64,000 bases of DNA from Caballeronia calidae (GCF_900044055.2 NZ_FCOX02000029.1:46159-110158); one strand, 5' to 3'; positions 53,494-63,734 are shown, counted from the stretch's first letter. The notes: generated from the letters alone by a model not told the origin. Translations and numbers: made by a program.

Positions 53494-55284
53494 ATGACCA
53501 TCCCGCCTCCCACACCCGAGGTCATCTGGTCCCGCTACGCAGATGCCATTATCACCGCCGAGCTCGAGGTCCGAGCCTGTCGCCCTTCCGACCTCGCACA
53601 AGAAATTGATGTCCTGAGACAGCTCGCGGACGCTCTGGCGCGCGGTGAGTCCTCGATACTCACTCTTCTCACGAAAGACGCCATGCACTTGTGCAGTGCG
53701 GATTGCGCTGGCGTCACGCTTCTCGAGGCGGCTCCGGGAGAGTCGGTTGTCTTCAAGTTGGTTGCAACCGCGGGGCACTTTGCCGACGCGGCGAATCGGA
53801 CTTCACCTGTTGCTGATACACCGTGCGGAATGACCTTGGCATCAGGGAAGCCTCAACTTTTCCGCTATCCACACCGGTACTTTCCGGTGCTGAGCGATAT
53901 ATTCCCAGCCGCGACCGAAAGTCTTGTCGTCCCGATTCCGGGAGTCAATGGTCCGCTGGGTACCTTGTGGGTAGTATCGCAACGAGATACGAATCACTTC
54001 GACGCGGAGGACCGCCGAATTCTGGCGACCTTGGCGAGTGTCGCTGGCTCAGCGTTGAGAGTCGAGCGGACACGCGAGGAACTGGGGTTGCGAGCCGAGT
54101 CGGCAGAGCACCAAGTCACGCTCGCTCACGAGGCGGAGGTGAGAACGGACAGCTTCATCGCGATGCTCAGCCACGAACTTCGCAACCCGTTGGCGCCCAT
54201 TGATGCAGCCCTGCGGACTATAGAACGGCTTTCGACGGGTAACACGGCGGCGCTGGCCGCAACCGGCGTCGCACAGCGTCAGATGAGGCGTTTGTCGCGC
54301 CTTGTCGACGACCTGCTGGACACGACTCGGATTCGTCACGGAAAACTTACGGTCAAAAAGGAGCACGCAAATCTAGGCACCATCGTGGAAGACGCCGTCG
54401 CATCGGTGCGAGCAGACGTTATGCGCCTCGGCCAACGGCTCGTTGTGCATCAACCCGATGCTCCTGTCATGGTCTTCGGAGATGCATCGAGGCTGACGCA
54501 GGTCATTGCCAATGTTCTGTCCAACGCGGTGAAGTACACGCCTGCTGAGCGCGGGATAACGTTGAATGTAGAAGTGGCTCCGCGCTCGGACGGCTCGTCT
54601 AACGCGGTTGCTCCCTCGACCGCCACAATCACGGTGGTAGACGAAGGCGTAGGCATCAACTCAAGCGTTCTGCCTCACGTGTTCGACCTTTTTAAGCAGT
54701 CCGAGGACCGTCATCGACAGGCCGATGGGGGCCTGGGCATCGGGCTCGCCGTCGTGAAACATCTCGTGGAGCGGCATGATGGGACGGTCACTATCTCTAG
54801 CGCAGGTGAGGGCCTAGGTACGACGGTTCGGGTCACTCTCCCATCGGTGCCCGTGTCAGTGGAGGCGTCTACTACAGTGGCATCGAGAGTTGCTCCCCCC
54901 ACCCAGATTCTCCTCGTCGATGACGACGCAGACTCTGCGCAAGCGCTCGAGATGTTACTCACGCTCGACGGCCATGAAGTACGTACGGCTTTCAGCGGAC
55001 CCGCAGCGCTTCAGGTTGTGCAAAACTTCGACCCTGCGGTTGCATTCATTGACATCGGTATGCCCGGAATGACGGGCGTAGACCTGCTGCAGCACCTTCG
55101 AACTCGTCCAAATCTTCGCGCGACCAAGATGATTGCGCTGACTGGCGCCTCCGGCACCGATACACAGGCTAAACTCATCGCCGAAGGATTTACGGAAGTC
55201 TGCACAAAGCCGCTGTCGCCAGAGCGACTCTATCAAATCATCATTGACGACGTGGGTCATGAGATTAGCAAGCCAGACCAGTAA
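53494..55284 (+). CDS. hybrid histidine kinase, GAF-HisKA-HATPase-REC
   Basis: 596 residues from ATG 53494; a GTG/TTG start further upstream overlapping the regulator gene is possible. The GAF domain (about 40-190) has CAGVTLLEA and TESLVVPIPGVNGPLGTLWVVS. His227 lies in AMLSHELRNPLAPI, the ATPase box in NVLSNAVKYTP / DEGVGI / GGLGIGLAVV, and the receiver in ILLVDDDADSA / AFIDIGMPG. Its layout and sequence match the kinase at 61085-62866, so the two are paralogues. Cytoplasmic; the signal is unknown. Confidence 0.92.
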   Translation: MTIPPPTPEVIWSRYADAIITAELEVRACRPSDLAQEIDVLRQLADALARGESSILTLLTKDAMHLCSADCAGVTLLEAAPGESVVFKLVATAGHFADAANRTSPVADTPCGMTLASGKPQLFRYPHRYFPVLSDIFPAATESLVVPIPGVNGPLGTLWVVSQRDTNHFDAEDRRILATLASVAGSALRVERTREELGLRAESAEHQVTLAHEAEVRTDSFIAMLSHELRNPLAPIDAALRTIERLSTGNTAALAATGVAQRQMRRLSRLVDDLLDTTRIRHGKLTVKKEHANLGTIVEDAVASVRADVMRLGQRLVVHQPDAPVMVFGDASRLTQVIANVLSNAVKYTPAERGITLNVEVAPRSDGSSNAVAPSTATITVVDEGVGINSSVLPHVFDLFKQSEDRHRQADGGLGIGLAVVKHLVERHDGTVTISSAGEGLGTTVRVTLPSVPVSVEASTTVASRVAPPTQILLVDDDADSAQALEMLLTLDGHEVRTAFSGPAALQVVQNFDPAVAFIDIGMPGMTGVDLLQHLRTRPNLRATKMIALTGASGTDTQAKLIAEGFTEVCTKPLSPERLYQIIIDDVGHEISKPDQ

Positions 55285-55740
55285 AGCGGCGGTTTCCCGA
55301 GCGAATGGGGCGTGTGTCTGCCTACGCAGTGCACGTCAAAAGACTTCTCAAACAATCTTACGCGATTGACTTATGTTTGGCGGTTGCAGTGGGCTAACGA
55401 CGTGTGAAGGACGCTCACCGACTGCGTGGGTCGGGGGCATCTCGCGAGCGAAGCTCGCGGGTCCCGAGCCTGGAAGCATGCCGACGTCGGCGACGCCACG
55501 GAAACGCCTACGGTAGCCTGAAGCATTCGAAGCGAGCGCCCCGGCGACACAACTCGACGCTATCTGTCCCACCGCCAAATAAAACGAGTTGGGTCCCGCA
55601 AGCGCCGCGTTCTAGAAGTGACTGCTGCTTTGACGGGGATTGACCGTGCGCAGGAACGTACAACCGTGGGCATTCTTCGGCGACATCGCGACCTTCCGCG
55701 GCCAAAAAAAGACATGGGCGCCCACGGAAACACGGCCGGG
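55285..55740. other. 456-bp gap
   Basis: Only short overlapping frames on both strands; nothing supported. Confidence 0.4.
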
Positions 55741-55965
55741 TCACGTGCGGCCGACGATGCTTTGCCTTGCTTGCAGACATGGGTCTGCCACGATTGGGCT
55801 GTCTGCGGTTTCAAGGATAGCGCGGCTAGGTTTTGGCGGCGCAGCAAAAATAATAGTTGATGAAACTGGAGCGGCATCTGAAGAGCCGCACACAGGGCAC
55901 TGTTCTTCGAAAACGGCTCCGTCCATGTAGAACAGCTTTTGGCATCTGATGAAGTGAATCACCAT
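55741..55965 (-). CDS. small zinc-ribbon-like protein
   Basis: 74 residues from ATG 55965, decided by AGGAGG four bases ahead; the frame is open further but without coding character. MVIHFIRCQKLFYMDGAVFEEQCPVCGSSDA gives one Cys at position 8 and CPVC at 23-26, so a small zinc-binding fold is possible. The tail is polar. Function unknown. Confidence 0.55.
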   Translation of the reverse strand: MVIHFIRCQKLFYMDGAVFEEQCPVCGSSDAAPVSSTIIFAAPPKPSRAILETADSPIVADPCLQARQSIVGRT

Positions 55966-56171
55966 AACGCCTCCTACCATGTGTGCCGGCAAGCCACCCG
56001 AGAGCAACTTGCCATTTGCTGGAATGCGAAGGGGCAACCTTGTGAGCTTACCCTTTGTTTCGTCAGCAAAATGTATGCCCAAAGTTGGTGCGCTCGCAGG
56101 GTTGGGCTTTACGTTTGGAATAGTTATTGCTTGGGCGGAAGACTCGTCAAAATGTGAACCACATTTTTACA

Positions 56172-56453
56172 ATGTCGCACCGCCCGAAACGCGCCATCCT
56201 TCGATGGTCTGAAGCCACCTCAGAAAACGAGAAGGGTGGAGACGACTACGCTGTGTACGCGTCTTATCGACCTTCACTAGGTAGGTTCATCGGCACGCTG
56301 AAGGTCATCCGCCAAGCAGACGCTCGACTGCTTTATCCCTTTTCGGGCGCAGAGGACATTGGCCCCTATGCGTCGAAAGACGCGGCGAAAGAAGCCGCGG
56401 TCAAACTCGGCGAGGACATAGTGCGAGGCGATTTGTTGAATCCCGAGCTGTGA
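56172..56453 (+). CDS. DUF6723-like small protein, paralogue
   Basis: 93 residues: an N-terminal basic stretch (MSHRPKRAILRWSEATSENEKGGDD), then YAVYASYRPSLGRFIGTLKVIRQADARLLYPF. Over about 75 residues it is clearly related to the protein at 49277-49519. It lies downstream of a weak ribosome site in a region otherwise without genes. Confidence 0.65.
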   Translation: MSHRPKRAILRWSEATSENEKGGDDYAVYASYRPSLGRFIGTLKVIRQADARLLYPFSGAEDIGPYASKDAAKEAAVKLGEDIVRGDLLNPEL

Positions 56454-56574
56454 TTCGCGACCGTCATCAAGGAGGTATCGTTGACGCGAATTGCATTCCT
56501 CGGCGTGTGAATGTCCCTATGCGCAGTGGGCTGAACGCATAAGCGAAACCGTTCCTCGGGGTGGGGACCGCCGT

Positions 56575-57166
56575 TCAGTCTGTCGGCCCGAGATAACCTG
56601 GAAGTCCCATCGCAGGTTTGCTCTTCGCCATTTTCAGTGCCTTTTCGACGAGCGATGCGAACTCCGCGTCGCTCTCGGGGGGGTAAGGCCTGTCGGAAGA
56701 AGTCGGCCCATCTAAACTCTTCGAGAGGAACGGATGTTTTTTCGTATCCACCGGCGTCGCGAACCGAGGCGGACAGGCTGCGAAATTCGTCGTCTTCCAG
56801 GTCCCAGATGTGTTTGGACATGTCAGAAAAGAGCACACGCTGGCCGTGGGCGTTGTACGGGTGAGTCCAGCGTTTGTTTTCCAAGGTGAGCCAGAAGTCG
56901 GCAGTTGAAAGCGCCGAGAGGTCTTTCACGAGAACCACTGGTACGCTCTTTACTTTCGCCAGCCAAAGAGCGGTCGCAACGTGGTGATGGTCGATTGCAT
57001 ACGGAACGTCTCCCGAACCCATCACGATGGGAACCGGCTTCTCCGCAATAGCCATTTGCAAGTCGTGACCTCGCAGCTTGAGATAGGCCTCCGTCTTTTG
57101 ACGAATTTCGCGTAGTCCGTGCGTTACCTGTGTCGGACGAAGTAGCTCGATTTTTATGTTTTTCAA
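56575..57166 (-). pseudogene. ParB-like domain protein, frameshifted in a poly-C run
   Basis: TTG start at 57166, with GGAGG six bases ahead. The frame reads MKNIKIELLRPTQVTHGLREI...IAEKPVPIVMGSGDVPYAIDHHHVATALWLAKVKSVPVVLV, a ParB/Srx-type core. At the C7 run (56677-56683 on the plus strand as G7) the frame shifts. Removing one C gives QALPPESDAEFASLVEKALKMAKSKPAMGLPGYLGPTD, the expected C-terminus, with stop at 56575. The observed frame instead runs on to 56366. This may be a natural mutation, phase variation or a homopolymer error. Confidence 0.65.
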
Positions 57167-57488
57167 TTTCACCCTCCATCTCAGCGCATTCGTGGCTGGC
57201 ACCCCGTCTGGTTCGCCCACACCGCGAGGTCCGCACTTAAATACCGCACCGACCTAGAGCGACGACAGGCTAACCCTTGGGCAGCAGTTTTCGTACGCAC
57301 AATACAGGGCGTGGCGTCCATCACATGTGCGTAGCCGGAGCAGGGTGTGGGGCGGCGGCAGCGGACCAATAGGTCAATCAGCCAACCGGCAAGGCGAGAC
57401 TACGTTCGCCGGCGCCGTTCTCGAACCGATGCCGAATCGGAACAAAAATTGCTGGCCAATATGGTTGGACTGTAGTTTTTAGTGCCGG

Positions 57489-59117
57489 ATGGTGACGCCT
57501 TCCGGCGGTGTTGACGACGCGCACCAGCAGGACGCCGCGATGCCGAAAGACTCTCCTTCAGATGATACAGCGATGCCTCATGACCATATTGCGTCCGAGC
57601 GCGTGACGTTTGCGCTGCTCGTGGACGCGGTGGTCGATTACGCCATTTTCAGCCTGGACCAGAACGGCATCGTTACAAGTTGGAACACAGGAGCCGAACG
57701 CCTCAAAGGCTACGCTGCCGAGGAGATTATTGGGAAGCATTTTTCGGTTTTCTATCCAGACGACAAAGTCCGAAAGGGCGTTCCAGAGGCGAACCTTGCT
57801 CAGGCACGCGCGTCGGGCCATTGCTTAGAAGAGGGTTGGAGGGTACGCAAAGACGGCTCCGTCTTCTGGGCCAGCGTAGTAATTTCCGTGGTCAAAGATG
57901 CTACCGGCAAGGTTATTGGCTTCGCCAAGGTGACGCGTGACATGACCGAGCGCCATCGGCTCGAGGAGTTGGAGGCGTCGCGCCACCGCATGTACGAGTT
58001 TCTTGCTCTGTTAGGCCACGAGCTTCGAAATCCGCTCGCACCGATTCGAAACATCGTTAATTTGCTTGAGCGCTTTGATTTACCACCAAAAGACATTTTC
58101 GAGTATGCGAAAGGTGTGCTTGGACCACAGGTGTCGCATCTAACCAGGCTGGTCGATGACCTACTCGATGTAGCGCGCCTGACCACGGGCAAAGTTCGAG
58201 TGTACTTGCAACCGCTTGACTTGCATGAGGTCGTGAAGCGCGCATCTGAGAACGTCGTGTCAATGCTTGATACCAAAAGTCAGTCATTGGTAGTTGAGCT
58301 ACCAAATACACCTTTGCTGGTCTCCGGAGACTTGGTGCGACTGACGCAAGCTGTATTTAACCTTTTGGACAACGCGAGTAAGTTTTCTTCGGTTGGTTCG
58401 AGGGTAAAGCTATCAGTGGCGCTTGAACGTCATTCGTGTACGCTCAGCGTCGCAGACTCTGGACGCGGCATTGCGAAAGAAAATCTCGAGTCAGTGTTTG
58501 CGCTCTTCTTTCAGGAGCAAAAGCCCGGAACTATCCAGGAGGAGGATAGCGGGCTGGGTATCGGTCTTACAATCGCACGCTCTATATTCGACCTACACGG
58601 TGGCAGCGTCATCGCCGAGAGCGACGGACCGGGACAAGGAACCGTTTTTAGAGTTCACCTCCCATTGTTGTCAGGACCCGTGGTCCAGCAATCTTGCACA
58701 GTTAGTTGTCAGCCATTAGGCCGAGTCCACCCCTTGAGCATTCTCGTTGTTGATGACAACACTGAGTCAGCACAGAGCCTAGCGGCACTGCTAGAGGTGG
58801 ACGGACATTCGGTGACGACGGCGTTTAATGCCAAGGACGGCGTCGAGGTCGCTGAAACGCAAGAGCCCGACCTAATTTTCCTCGACCTGTCGATGCCAGG
58901 AATGTCAGGATACGAAGCTATAGCTTTGTTGAGGGCAAAACCGAGAAGCAGGAAGGCAACGATTGTTGCTATAACGGGCCTCGGACTCGAGGAAGATAGG
59001 CAGAGAACCGCGGATGCAGGATTTGATGCCCATGTCACCAAGCCTGTTTCAGTATCGGCGCTCAACGATGCAATAGAGTTGGCCGTTCGAAGAAAGCGCG
59101 GAGACGCGGAGTCGTGA
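57489..59117 (+). CDS. hybrid histidine kinase, PAS-HisKA-HATPase-REC
   Basis: 542 residues. The PAS domain spans about 42-160 (YAIFSLDQNGIVTSWNTGAERLKGYAAEEIIGKHFSVFYP ... WRVRKDGSVFWASVVISVV). His177 lies in LALLGHELRNPLAPI. The ATPase boxes are NLLDNASKF, DSGRGI and SGLGIGLTIA. The receiver carries ILVVDDNTESA and LIFLDLSMPG. The PAS resembles those binding haem, flavin or other ligands, with no diagnostic residue visible. It stands alone on the plus strand. Confidence 0.92.
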   Translation: MVTPSGGVDDAHQQDAAMPKDSPSDDTAMPHDHIASERVTFALLVDAVVDYAIFSLDQNGIVTSWNTGAERLKGYAAEEIIGKHFSVFYPDDKVRKGVPEANLAQARASGHCLEEGWRVRKDGSVFWASVVISVVKDATGKVIGFAKVTRDMTERHRLEELEASRHRMYEFLALLGHELRNPLAPIRNIVNLLERFDLPPKDIFEYAKGVLGPQVSHLTRLVDDLLDVARLTTGKVRVYLQPLDLHEVVKRASENVVSMLDTKSQSLVVELPNTPLLVSGDLVRLTQAVFNLLDNASKFSSVGSRVKLSVALERHSCTLSVADSGRGIAKENLESVFALFFQEQKPGTIQEEDSGLGIGLTIARSIFDLHGGSVIAESDGPGQGTVFRVHLPLLSGPVVQQSCTVSCQPLGRVHPLSILVVDDNTESAQSLAALLEVDGHSVTTAFNAKDGVEVAETQEPDLIFLDLSMPGMSGYEAIALLRAKPRSRKATIVAITGLGLEEDRQRTADAGFDAHVTKPVSVSALNDAIELAVRRKRGDAES

Positions 59118-60217
59118 GCAGGTCGAGAGGAAAGCAGCAGCGACGGGCCGCGGTGCCGTCGCGCACGACGACCTGCATTGCTTCAGCTACGCACCAGAAG
59201 CTCAATGAGGAAGTTCCGACGAATAAGCGACACCGTGCAAACTCACGTTTTTCGCTTAGCCTTTCGGCCGCTGGACGGGGCAATGCTCGATTCGCTAAAT
59301 CGCTCAGTCGGCACGCGAGGCGTAAGCTCCGCGTTGATGCGGCGAAAAGAAGAGAGCGAATACGTGAAAACGGCAATGGCCGACCGGATTGCCGGTCTAA
59401 TTTTGACCCTGTTGGGCGCGGCCGTCTTTGGCCTGGCTGGTTATGGGCTTTTGAAGGGCGTTCTCTCGTTGCTGCTTTTGCTCCATGGCGAATATTGGAA
59501 GAGGACCACCGTTGAAGCGTCGAGAGGACGCAGCGCTCTTGGCTACGGATTTGAATGCAGCAGTCGAATCGATGGTCAAGACCCTTCATCATGCTCTGCA
59601 GCGGTACTCAATTGCAGCAATACGTTTCTATAGTACAAGAGAGCATCAAGGCTATCTTGAAGAGCCGCTAAGGCTGCGTGGGATGAGGAGCAGTGTGAGG
59701 GACGACGCGCGGTTCGGGACCGATGCTCATGTATCAGTCGCTCGGTCATGGCTATGTTCATGTCAAGCTGAACCAGCCGATGATTATGGAAAACCGCTCG
59801 CCTCCCCATGCCCGTCTCCTGGGTGTCGTACCAATCATAGTTAAAGAAACCCGAAAGACGCGCGTGTCAAACCTTTCCGAAACGCGACCGTTTCGCCCGG
59901 GCCTCGGCTTCGCCCCATCGCTGTAGACAAGTCGTCGCCATGTGCAGTGAGAACTGCGCAATGAACCATCCGAATTTCCGTCTCATCGTCGGCCATGAGA
60001 ATGGTTAGGTGCAGGAACGGCTATCCCTCGGACAAGGTGGGCTTCGTCCCGGTCTGGGGTACGCGGCAGCCACGAAAAGTGCGGTATCCAGCGCTCGCGG
60101 GCGAATCCGAAGCCGGAGGTAGATGCACCTCATGCTGCGTTGCACAAAACTTGCTACCATGCCCAATACGTGCGGCCTGCAGCGAGGGCCACCCCGCGGA
60201 CGAACTTGGAGAGGAAG
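59118..60217. other. 1.1-kb gap with only doubtful small frames
   Basis: A plus-strand frame near 59370-59470 encodes a hydrophobic helix (MADRIAGLILTLLGAAVFG...) but continues into unlikely sequence. A minus-strand frame at 59576-59809 (NIAMTERLIHEHRSR, LAALQDSLDALLYY) is also open. Neither has a good ribosome site. Confidence 0.35.
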
Positions 60218-60514
60218 ATGGTGCATGACGCCGAAGTAGCGGCGACGTTATTGAATCGTTGGCAGGCGAAGTCTGGCGAATCAGAACGGTTGGTCTCGGC
60301 GTTTGACCTTCTACGCGAGGGAGGACTCGAATTCACTTTACTTCGCGGCCTCCTCGCCGATGCTGCCGATTCGTGCGAGGGGATGGAAGTCGAATGGCTC
60401 TCGTTCAGAGACGGCTCGCGTGCGCTGCGGCTCGTTGGTTCGCGACCGCGCCCCAACCTGACTCGATGGGCTGCTCTTGGGCCGCTGACTCCCGGCCCGC
60501 AGGTCGTCTCATGA
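60218..60514 (+). CDS. hypothetical protein, 98 aa
   Basis: ATG 60218 with GGAGAGGAAG directly ahead. The product is MVHDAEVAATLLNRWQAKSGESERLVSAFDLL... followed by VEWLSFRDGSRALRLVGS, a helical then beta-type small protein. No family recognised. Confidence 0.5.
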   Translation: MVHDAEVAATLLNRWQAKSGESERLVSAFDLLREGGLEFTLLRGLLADAADSCEGMEVEWLSFRDGSRALRLVGSRPRPNLTRWAALGPLTPGPQVVS

Positions 60515-60655
60515 GAATGCTAACGGCGGTTGTTGTGCGCCGCGGTGCTGGTCGGTCAATTTGACTGCAAGGCATCAAAAAGCCGTAGGTGGTGTTCGGA
60601 TAATATTGCGGCCGATTCAGCGGTTGAGTAATATCCGTCGCAGGTAAACGCTTAT

Positions 60656-61048
60656 GTGACCGCCGTGATGCCCATCGCTGCACTAGCCTCCAAACGGCGA
60701 ATCGAGTCCGTTCGAGAATACGCGAAGGTGGTCGCAAAGCCCGTTGTCGTCATTTCGATTGGCTACTGCGTCCTCTCGAGTGTCTGCTTCCAGTTGTCTG
60801 CTGATGGCAGGCTAACGATGCGCGGGGCGCAGCAGACCGGCCTGGTCACGGGCGAGTATGCGGTAGGTCATGCGACTGACGCCGTGCTCTTCAAGCAGGT
60901 GGGCCCGAAGATGTTCGAGTTCCGCGTAAGGCGTCCGATACTACGGTACGCGGGCGTCCCGTGGTTCATCGCGCACCGCACGAACATCGACCTCCTACGT
61001 CATTGCCAGAAGCTAGCCAAGGACGGGTGTACGTTACAAACCGATTAG
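60656..61048 (+). CDS. hypothetical protein with a hydrophobic segment
   Basis: 130 residues from a GTG; the ATG at 60668 is an equally good start. A hydrophobic stretch lies near 29-46 (PVVVISIGYCVLSSVCFQL). The rest is basic (FRVRRPILRYAGVPW). It could be a membrane-associated protein. No family recognised. Confidence 0.4.
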   Translation: MTAVMPIAALASKRRIESVREYAKVVAKPVVVISIGYCVLSSVCFQLSADGRLTMRGAQQTGLVTGEYAVGHATDAVLFKQVGPKMFEFRVRRPILRYAGVPWFIAHRTNIDLLRHCQKLAKDGCTLQTD

Positions 61049-61084
61049 TCGCAACGCTCGCTCGTGTTCGAATTTAGAAGGCCA

Positions 61085-62866
61085 TTAGGTGCTGTCAGCC
61101 GGTGGTCGCGGCGGCTGCTCGACTTGCAACACATGTTTCAGGTCCTCCAGCGCCGGCGGTTTGACAAGGTAGCAGTCAAACACCGCGTCTTGGCGCTCGG
61201 TCGGGGCAGTATCTCCGGTAAGGGCCACGAGTCGAGTCATCGTACATTGGGGATGCTGCTTGAGCAGACCGGCGAGCGTCGGACCGTCCATGCCCGGCAT
61301 GTGAACGTCAATCAATGCCACGTCCGGCGTGAATGACTCAACAATGGCCAGTGCCTCAGAGCCGCATTGTGCGCGCCGCACTTCATGTCCATCGAGCGCC
61401 AACAACATCGAGAGCGCCTCGGTCGCGTCGCAGCTATCGTCGACGAGCAAGATTCGAGCAGGCGGAATGCCGTGTGTGGTCGGGGCAGAATGCCCGTTGC
61501 CGCTCTTGCATACGATGGGCAGGCGCATTTTGACGCAGGTTCCTTTGCCTTCACCGTCGCTCGCGATTGTCACGATTCCGTGATGTGCTTGGACTAGATA
61601 TTTAACGACTGAAAGACCTAAACCCAAGCCCCCGTCAGCACGCGTCCCGAGGTAGGGCGATTGCGCGTACAACTCAAAAACCTGCGGCAATAGGTCCTGT
61701 GCGATGCCGATACCCGTGTCGGTCACCGAGATGACTACATCCCATCTCGACAGCTCGTCGCCGACCAATACGTCTGGGTCGGGTGCCTCAACGAGGAAAC
61801 TAATTTCGCCGCCCCGAGGGGTATATTTCACCGCATTCGACAGTACGTTGCAGACAATCTGCGTCAGCCGCGCCGAATCGGCATACACCGTCACGGGGTA
61901 AGGCGGCAAGGTCGCGCGCAAATGTTGTCTGCGCCTTCTCGCGTCTTCGCCGACAGCGGCGATGGCATCTTTGACGATGTCACCAATCAGACAGTAATCG
62001 AGGTTGACACAGAGCTTGCCGTGTCGGACGCGCGATGCATCGAGCAAGTCGCTCACGAGACGTTTAATCTGCTGAACCTGACGGTGCGCTAGGGCAAGGG
62101 CCGAAAGGACTGCAGGATTTTCGGCCGCAAGTTTCTGCGCCACCTCCAGCGCCGTGTCTATGGGTGCCAAGGGGCAACGTAGCTCATGAGCCAATGTCGC
62201 GATGAAATTGTCCTTGTCCGCCTCGGCCTGCAACAGCGAACTTCTGGCCGCTTCGGCCTCGTCGGCGCGCGCTTCTGCGCTGGCTTTCGCGTCCGCGACA
62301 CTCAATGCCGCGCAAGCGAAGTCTGCCAGGCTCGTCAGGATACGACGATGCTCGCTGTCGAACTGCACGCCGGCATCATGAGAAATGACCCAAAGCGCTC
62401 CGCGCGGGGCGGCCGCGCCGGGAACAGGTACAACGAGTTCTTCGAATATGCCGGGCTCGACGACCGAGAGGCACGGGAAATGTTGTTTCGGAAAAGCGAT
62501 AAGTTGAGGTGCGCCTAAGCTAAGTGCCACGCCGGCGGGGCTCTCGTCGGTCGGGATGACATGACCGACGAACTGAGCGCATCGACCGGACACGGCAATC
62601 CAACGGAAACTCTCCGGCTGACCTGGCTGGTGTTCGCGAAGGCTGATTCCGGCGCTGCTGGCGCGACAGAGTGCAAGCGCGGTGTCGGCCAACGTCTGAA
62701 GCATCGCGCTGGGAGACGTAGTAAACGCTTTAGCCAGTGCGTGCAGCGCCGCGCTCTCAGCGGCGTAGTCGGGAGCGCGCCGAGAGCGGGAGTCGAGTTC
62801 CGACGTGATAAGCGCCCCCGCGCGCTGCGTGCGCTCGACGATAGAGATTTCGGACGGCTCCTGCAT
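61085..62866 (-). CDS. hybrid histidine kinase, GAF-HisKA-HATPase-REC
   Basis: 593 residues from ATG 62866 (MQEPSEISIVERTQ), 18 codons inside the open frame. The GAF domain (about 45-195) has SAGISLREHQ and FEELVVPVPGAAAPRGALWVIS. His227 is in ATLAHELRCPLAPI; ATPase motifs are NVLSNAVKYTP, DTGIGI and GGLGLGLSVV; the receiver has ILLVDDSCDATEA and ALIDVHMPG. It is a paralogue of the kinase at 53494-55284, with the phospho-acceptor His at the same residue number. Confidence 0.92.
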   Translation of the reverse strand: MQEPSEISIVERTQRAGALITSELDSRSRRAPDYAAESAALHALAKAFTTSPSAMLQTLADTALALCRASSAGISLREHQPGQPESFRWIAVSGRCAQFVGHVIPTDESPAGVALSLGAPQLIAFPKQHFPCLSVVEPGIFEELVVPVPGAAAPRGALWVISHDAGVQFDSEHRRILTSLADFACAALSVADAKASAEARADEAEAARSSLLQAEADKDNFIATLAHELRCPLAPIDTALEVAQKLAAENPAVLSALALAHRQVQQIKRLVSDLLDASRVRHGKLCVNLDYCLIGDIVKDAIAAVGEDARRRRQHLRATLPPYPVTVYADSARLTQIVCNVLSNAVKYTPRGGEISFLVEAPDPDVLVGDELSRWDVVISVTDTGIGIAQDLLPQVFELYAQSPYLGTRADGGLGLGLSVVKYLVQAHHGIVTIASDGEGKGTCVKMRLPIVCKSGNGHSAPTTHGIPPARILLVDDSCDATEALSMLLALDGHEVRRAQCGSEALAIVESFTPDVALIDVHMPGMDGPTLAGLLKQHPQCTMTRLVALTGDTAPTERQDAVFDCYLVKPPALEDLKHVLQVEQPPRPPADST

Positions 62867-63734
62867 GTTTAGCTCTAGGAAGCAGGCTGAAAGCAGTACG
62901 CGTGCTTTTATTCTATACACTACACCGTCATTGTGCTATGCAGGCGGGCGTACAAAAGTCGACCGATTTGGACTCGACGAGGGTAGCAGACCATGCCGAC
63001 CCGAAACACACCACCTTAGACATTCCTCGGGCTGAGAAAGGGGCGAGAGCGCCGACAACAGTCGGAGTGTAGAGACGACCGACTCGTTTCTCGTTCGCAT
63101 TAGCGGTCGCCGCAAACCGCCTTGCTCGCTTCACATTGCAGGACAACAGCAAAGTGTCGCGCAGTAAGCGAAGCATACCCGTAGGAGTTCATGTGCGTGC
63201 GGCCCAAAGACGAAATGAAACGAGCAGGTATCCTTAACAAAGATTAAGCATTACGGGTGGTTCTTGAGGCAGTAAATACGCGAAGGCCGCAGCATGCTGC
63301 GGCCACGCGACAGTACGTTTTGCGTACCGGTATGTACCGGAATTCCCTCGGCCATATCGCCGATTCACGCTCAAGAAAGATATCGCAGTTAGCCGACCGG
63401 CTTGTCGGCGCTGTCACGCCCTCGACGACCAGTTTTCCCTTTCACTCTCGCTAACCGTTCCTCCAATAAAGTTCTTGAGTGGCGCCTCGCGCCTCCGAGG
63501 ACCGATTCCCTTCGTTGAATGCACGCCTGAACCGTAACGAGCGGTTACTAACGGACTGAGTTCTGGCCATATCAGTGTTGCCTTCCCAAGCTGCTGCGTC
63601 CACTGAGTCGATGAGCCGTCCGACGGTGTTGCGGCGTTACTGCCTTTCGTGAAAAAAATTTAGTAACGCCTGGTTAGCAAGTCAATAAACGTAATGAAAT
63701 AATCGGTGTGGTCGGGCATAAATCCGCTCTTATG
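62867..63734. other. 868-bp gap, holds one long palindrome
   Basis: Apart from the palindrome at 63285-63304 and an AT-rich stretch around 63640-63720, I see no gene or RNA. A plus-strand frame at 62805 is a shadow of the kinase gene start. Confidence 0.45.
63285..63304. repeat. 20-bp perfect palindrome
   Basis: GGCCGCAGCATGCTGCGGCC reads the same on both strands and would fold into a stem of eight with a four-base loop. It could be a factor-independent terminator for a transcript coming from upstream, though no T-run follows, or a protein site. It resembles the core of the terminator at 8855. Confidence 0.6.

Noticed and set aside
59178..59633. Membrane-protein-like plus-strand frame
   Set aside because: Only a short stretch is hydrophobic; the rest is unlike a protein, and there is no start signal.
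63640..63720. Possible right end of the Tn7-like element (AGCAAGTCAATAAAC resembles the inverted repeat core)
   Set aside because: Only about 10 of 14 positions agree with the left-end repeat and there is a single copy; best treated as chance in AT-rich sequence.
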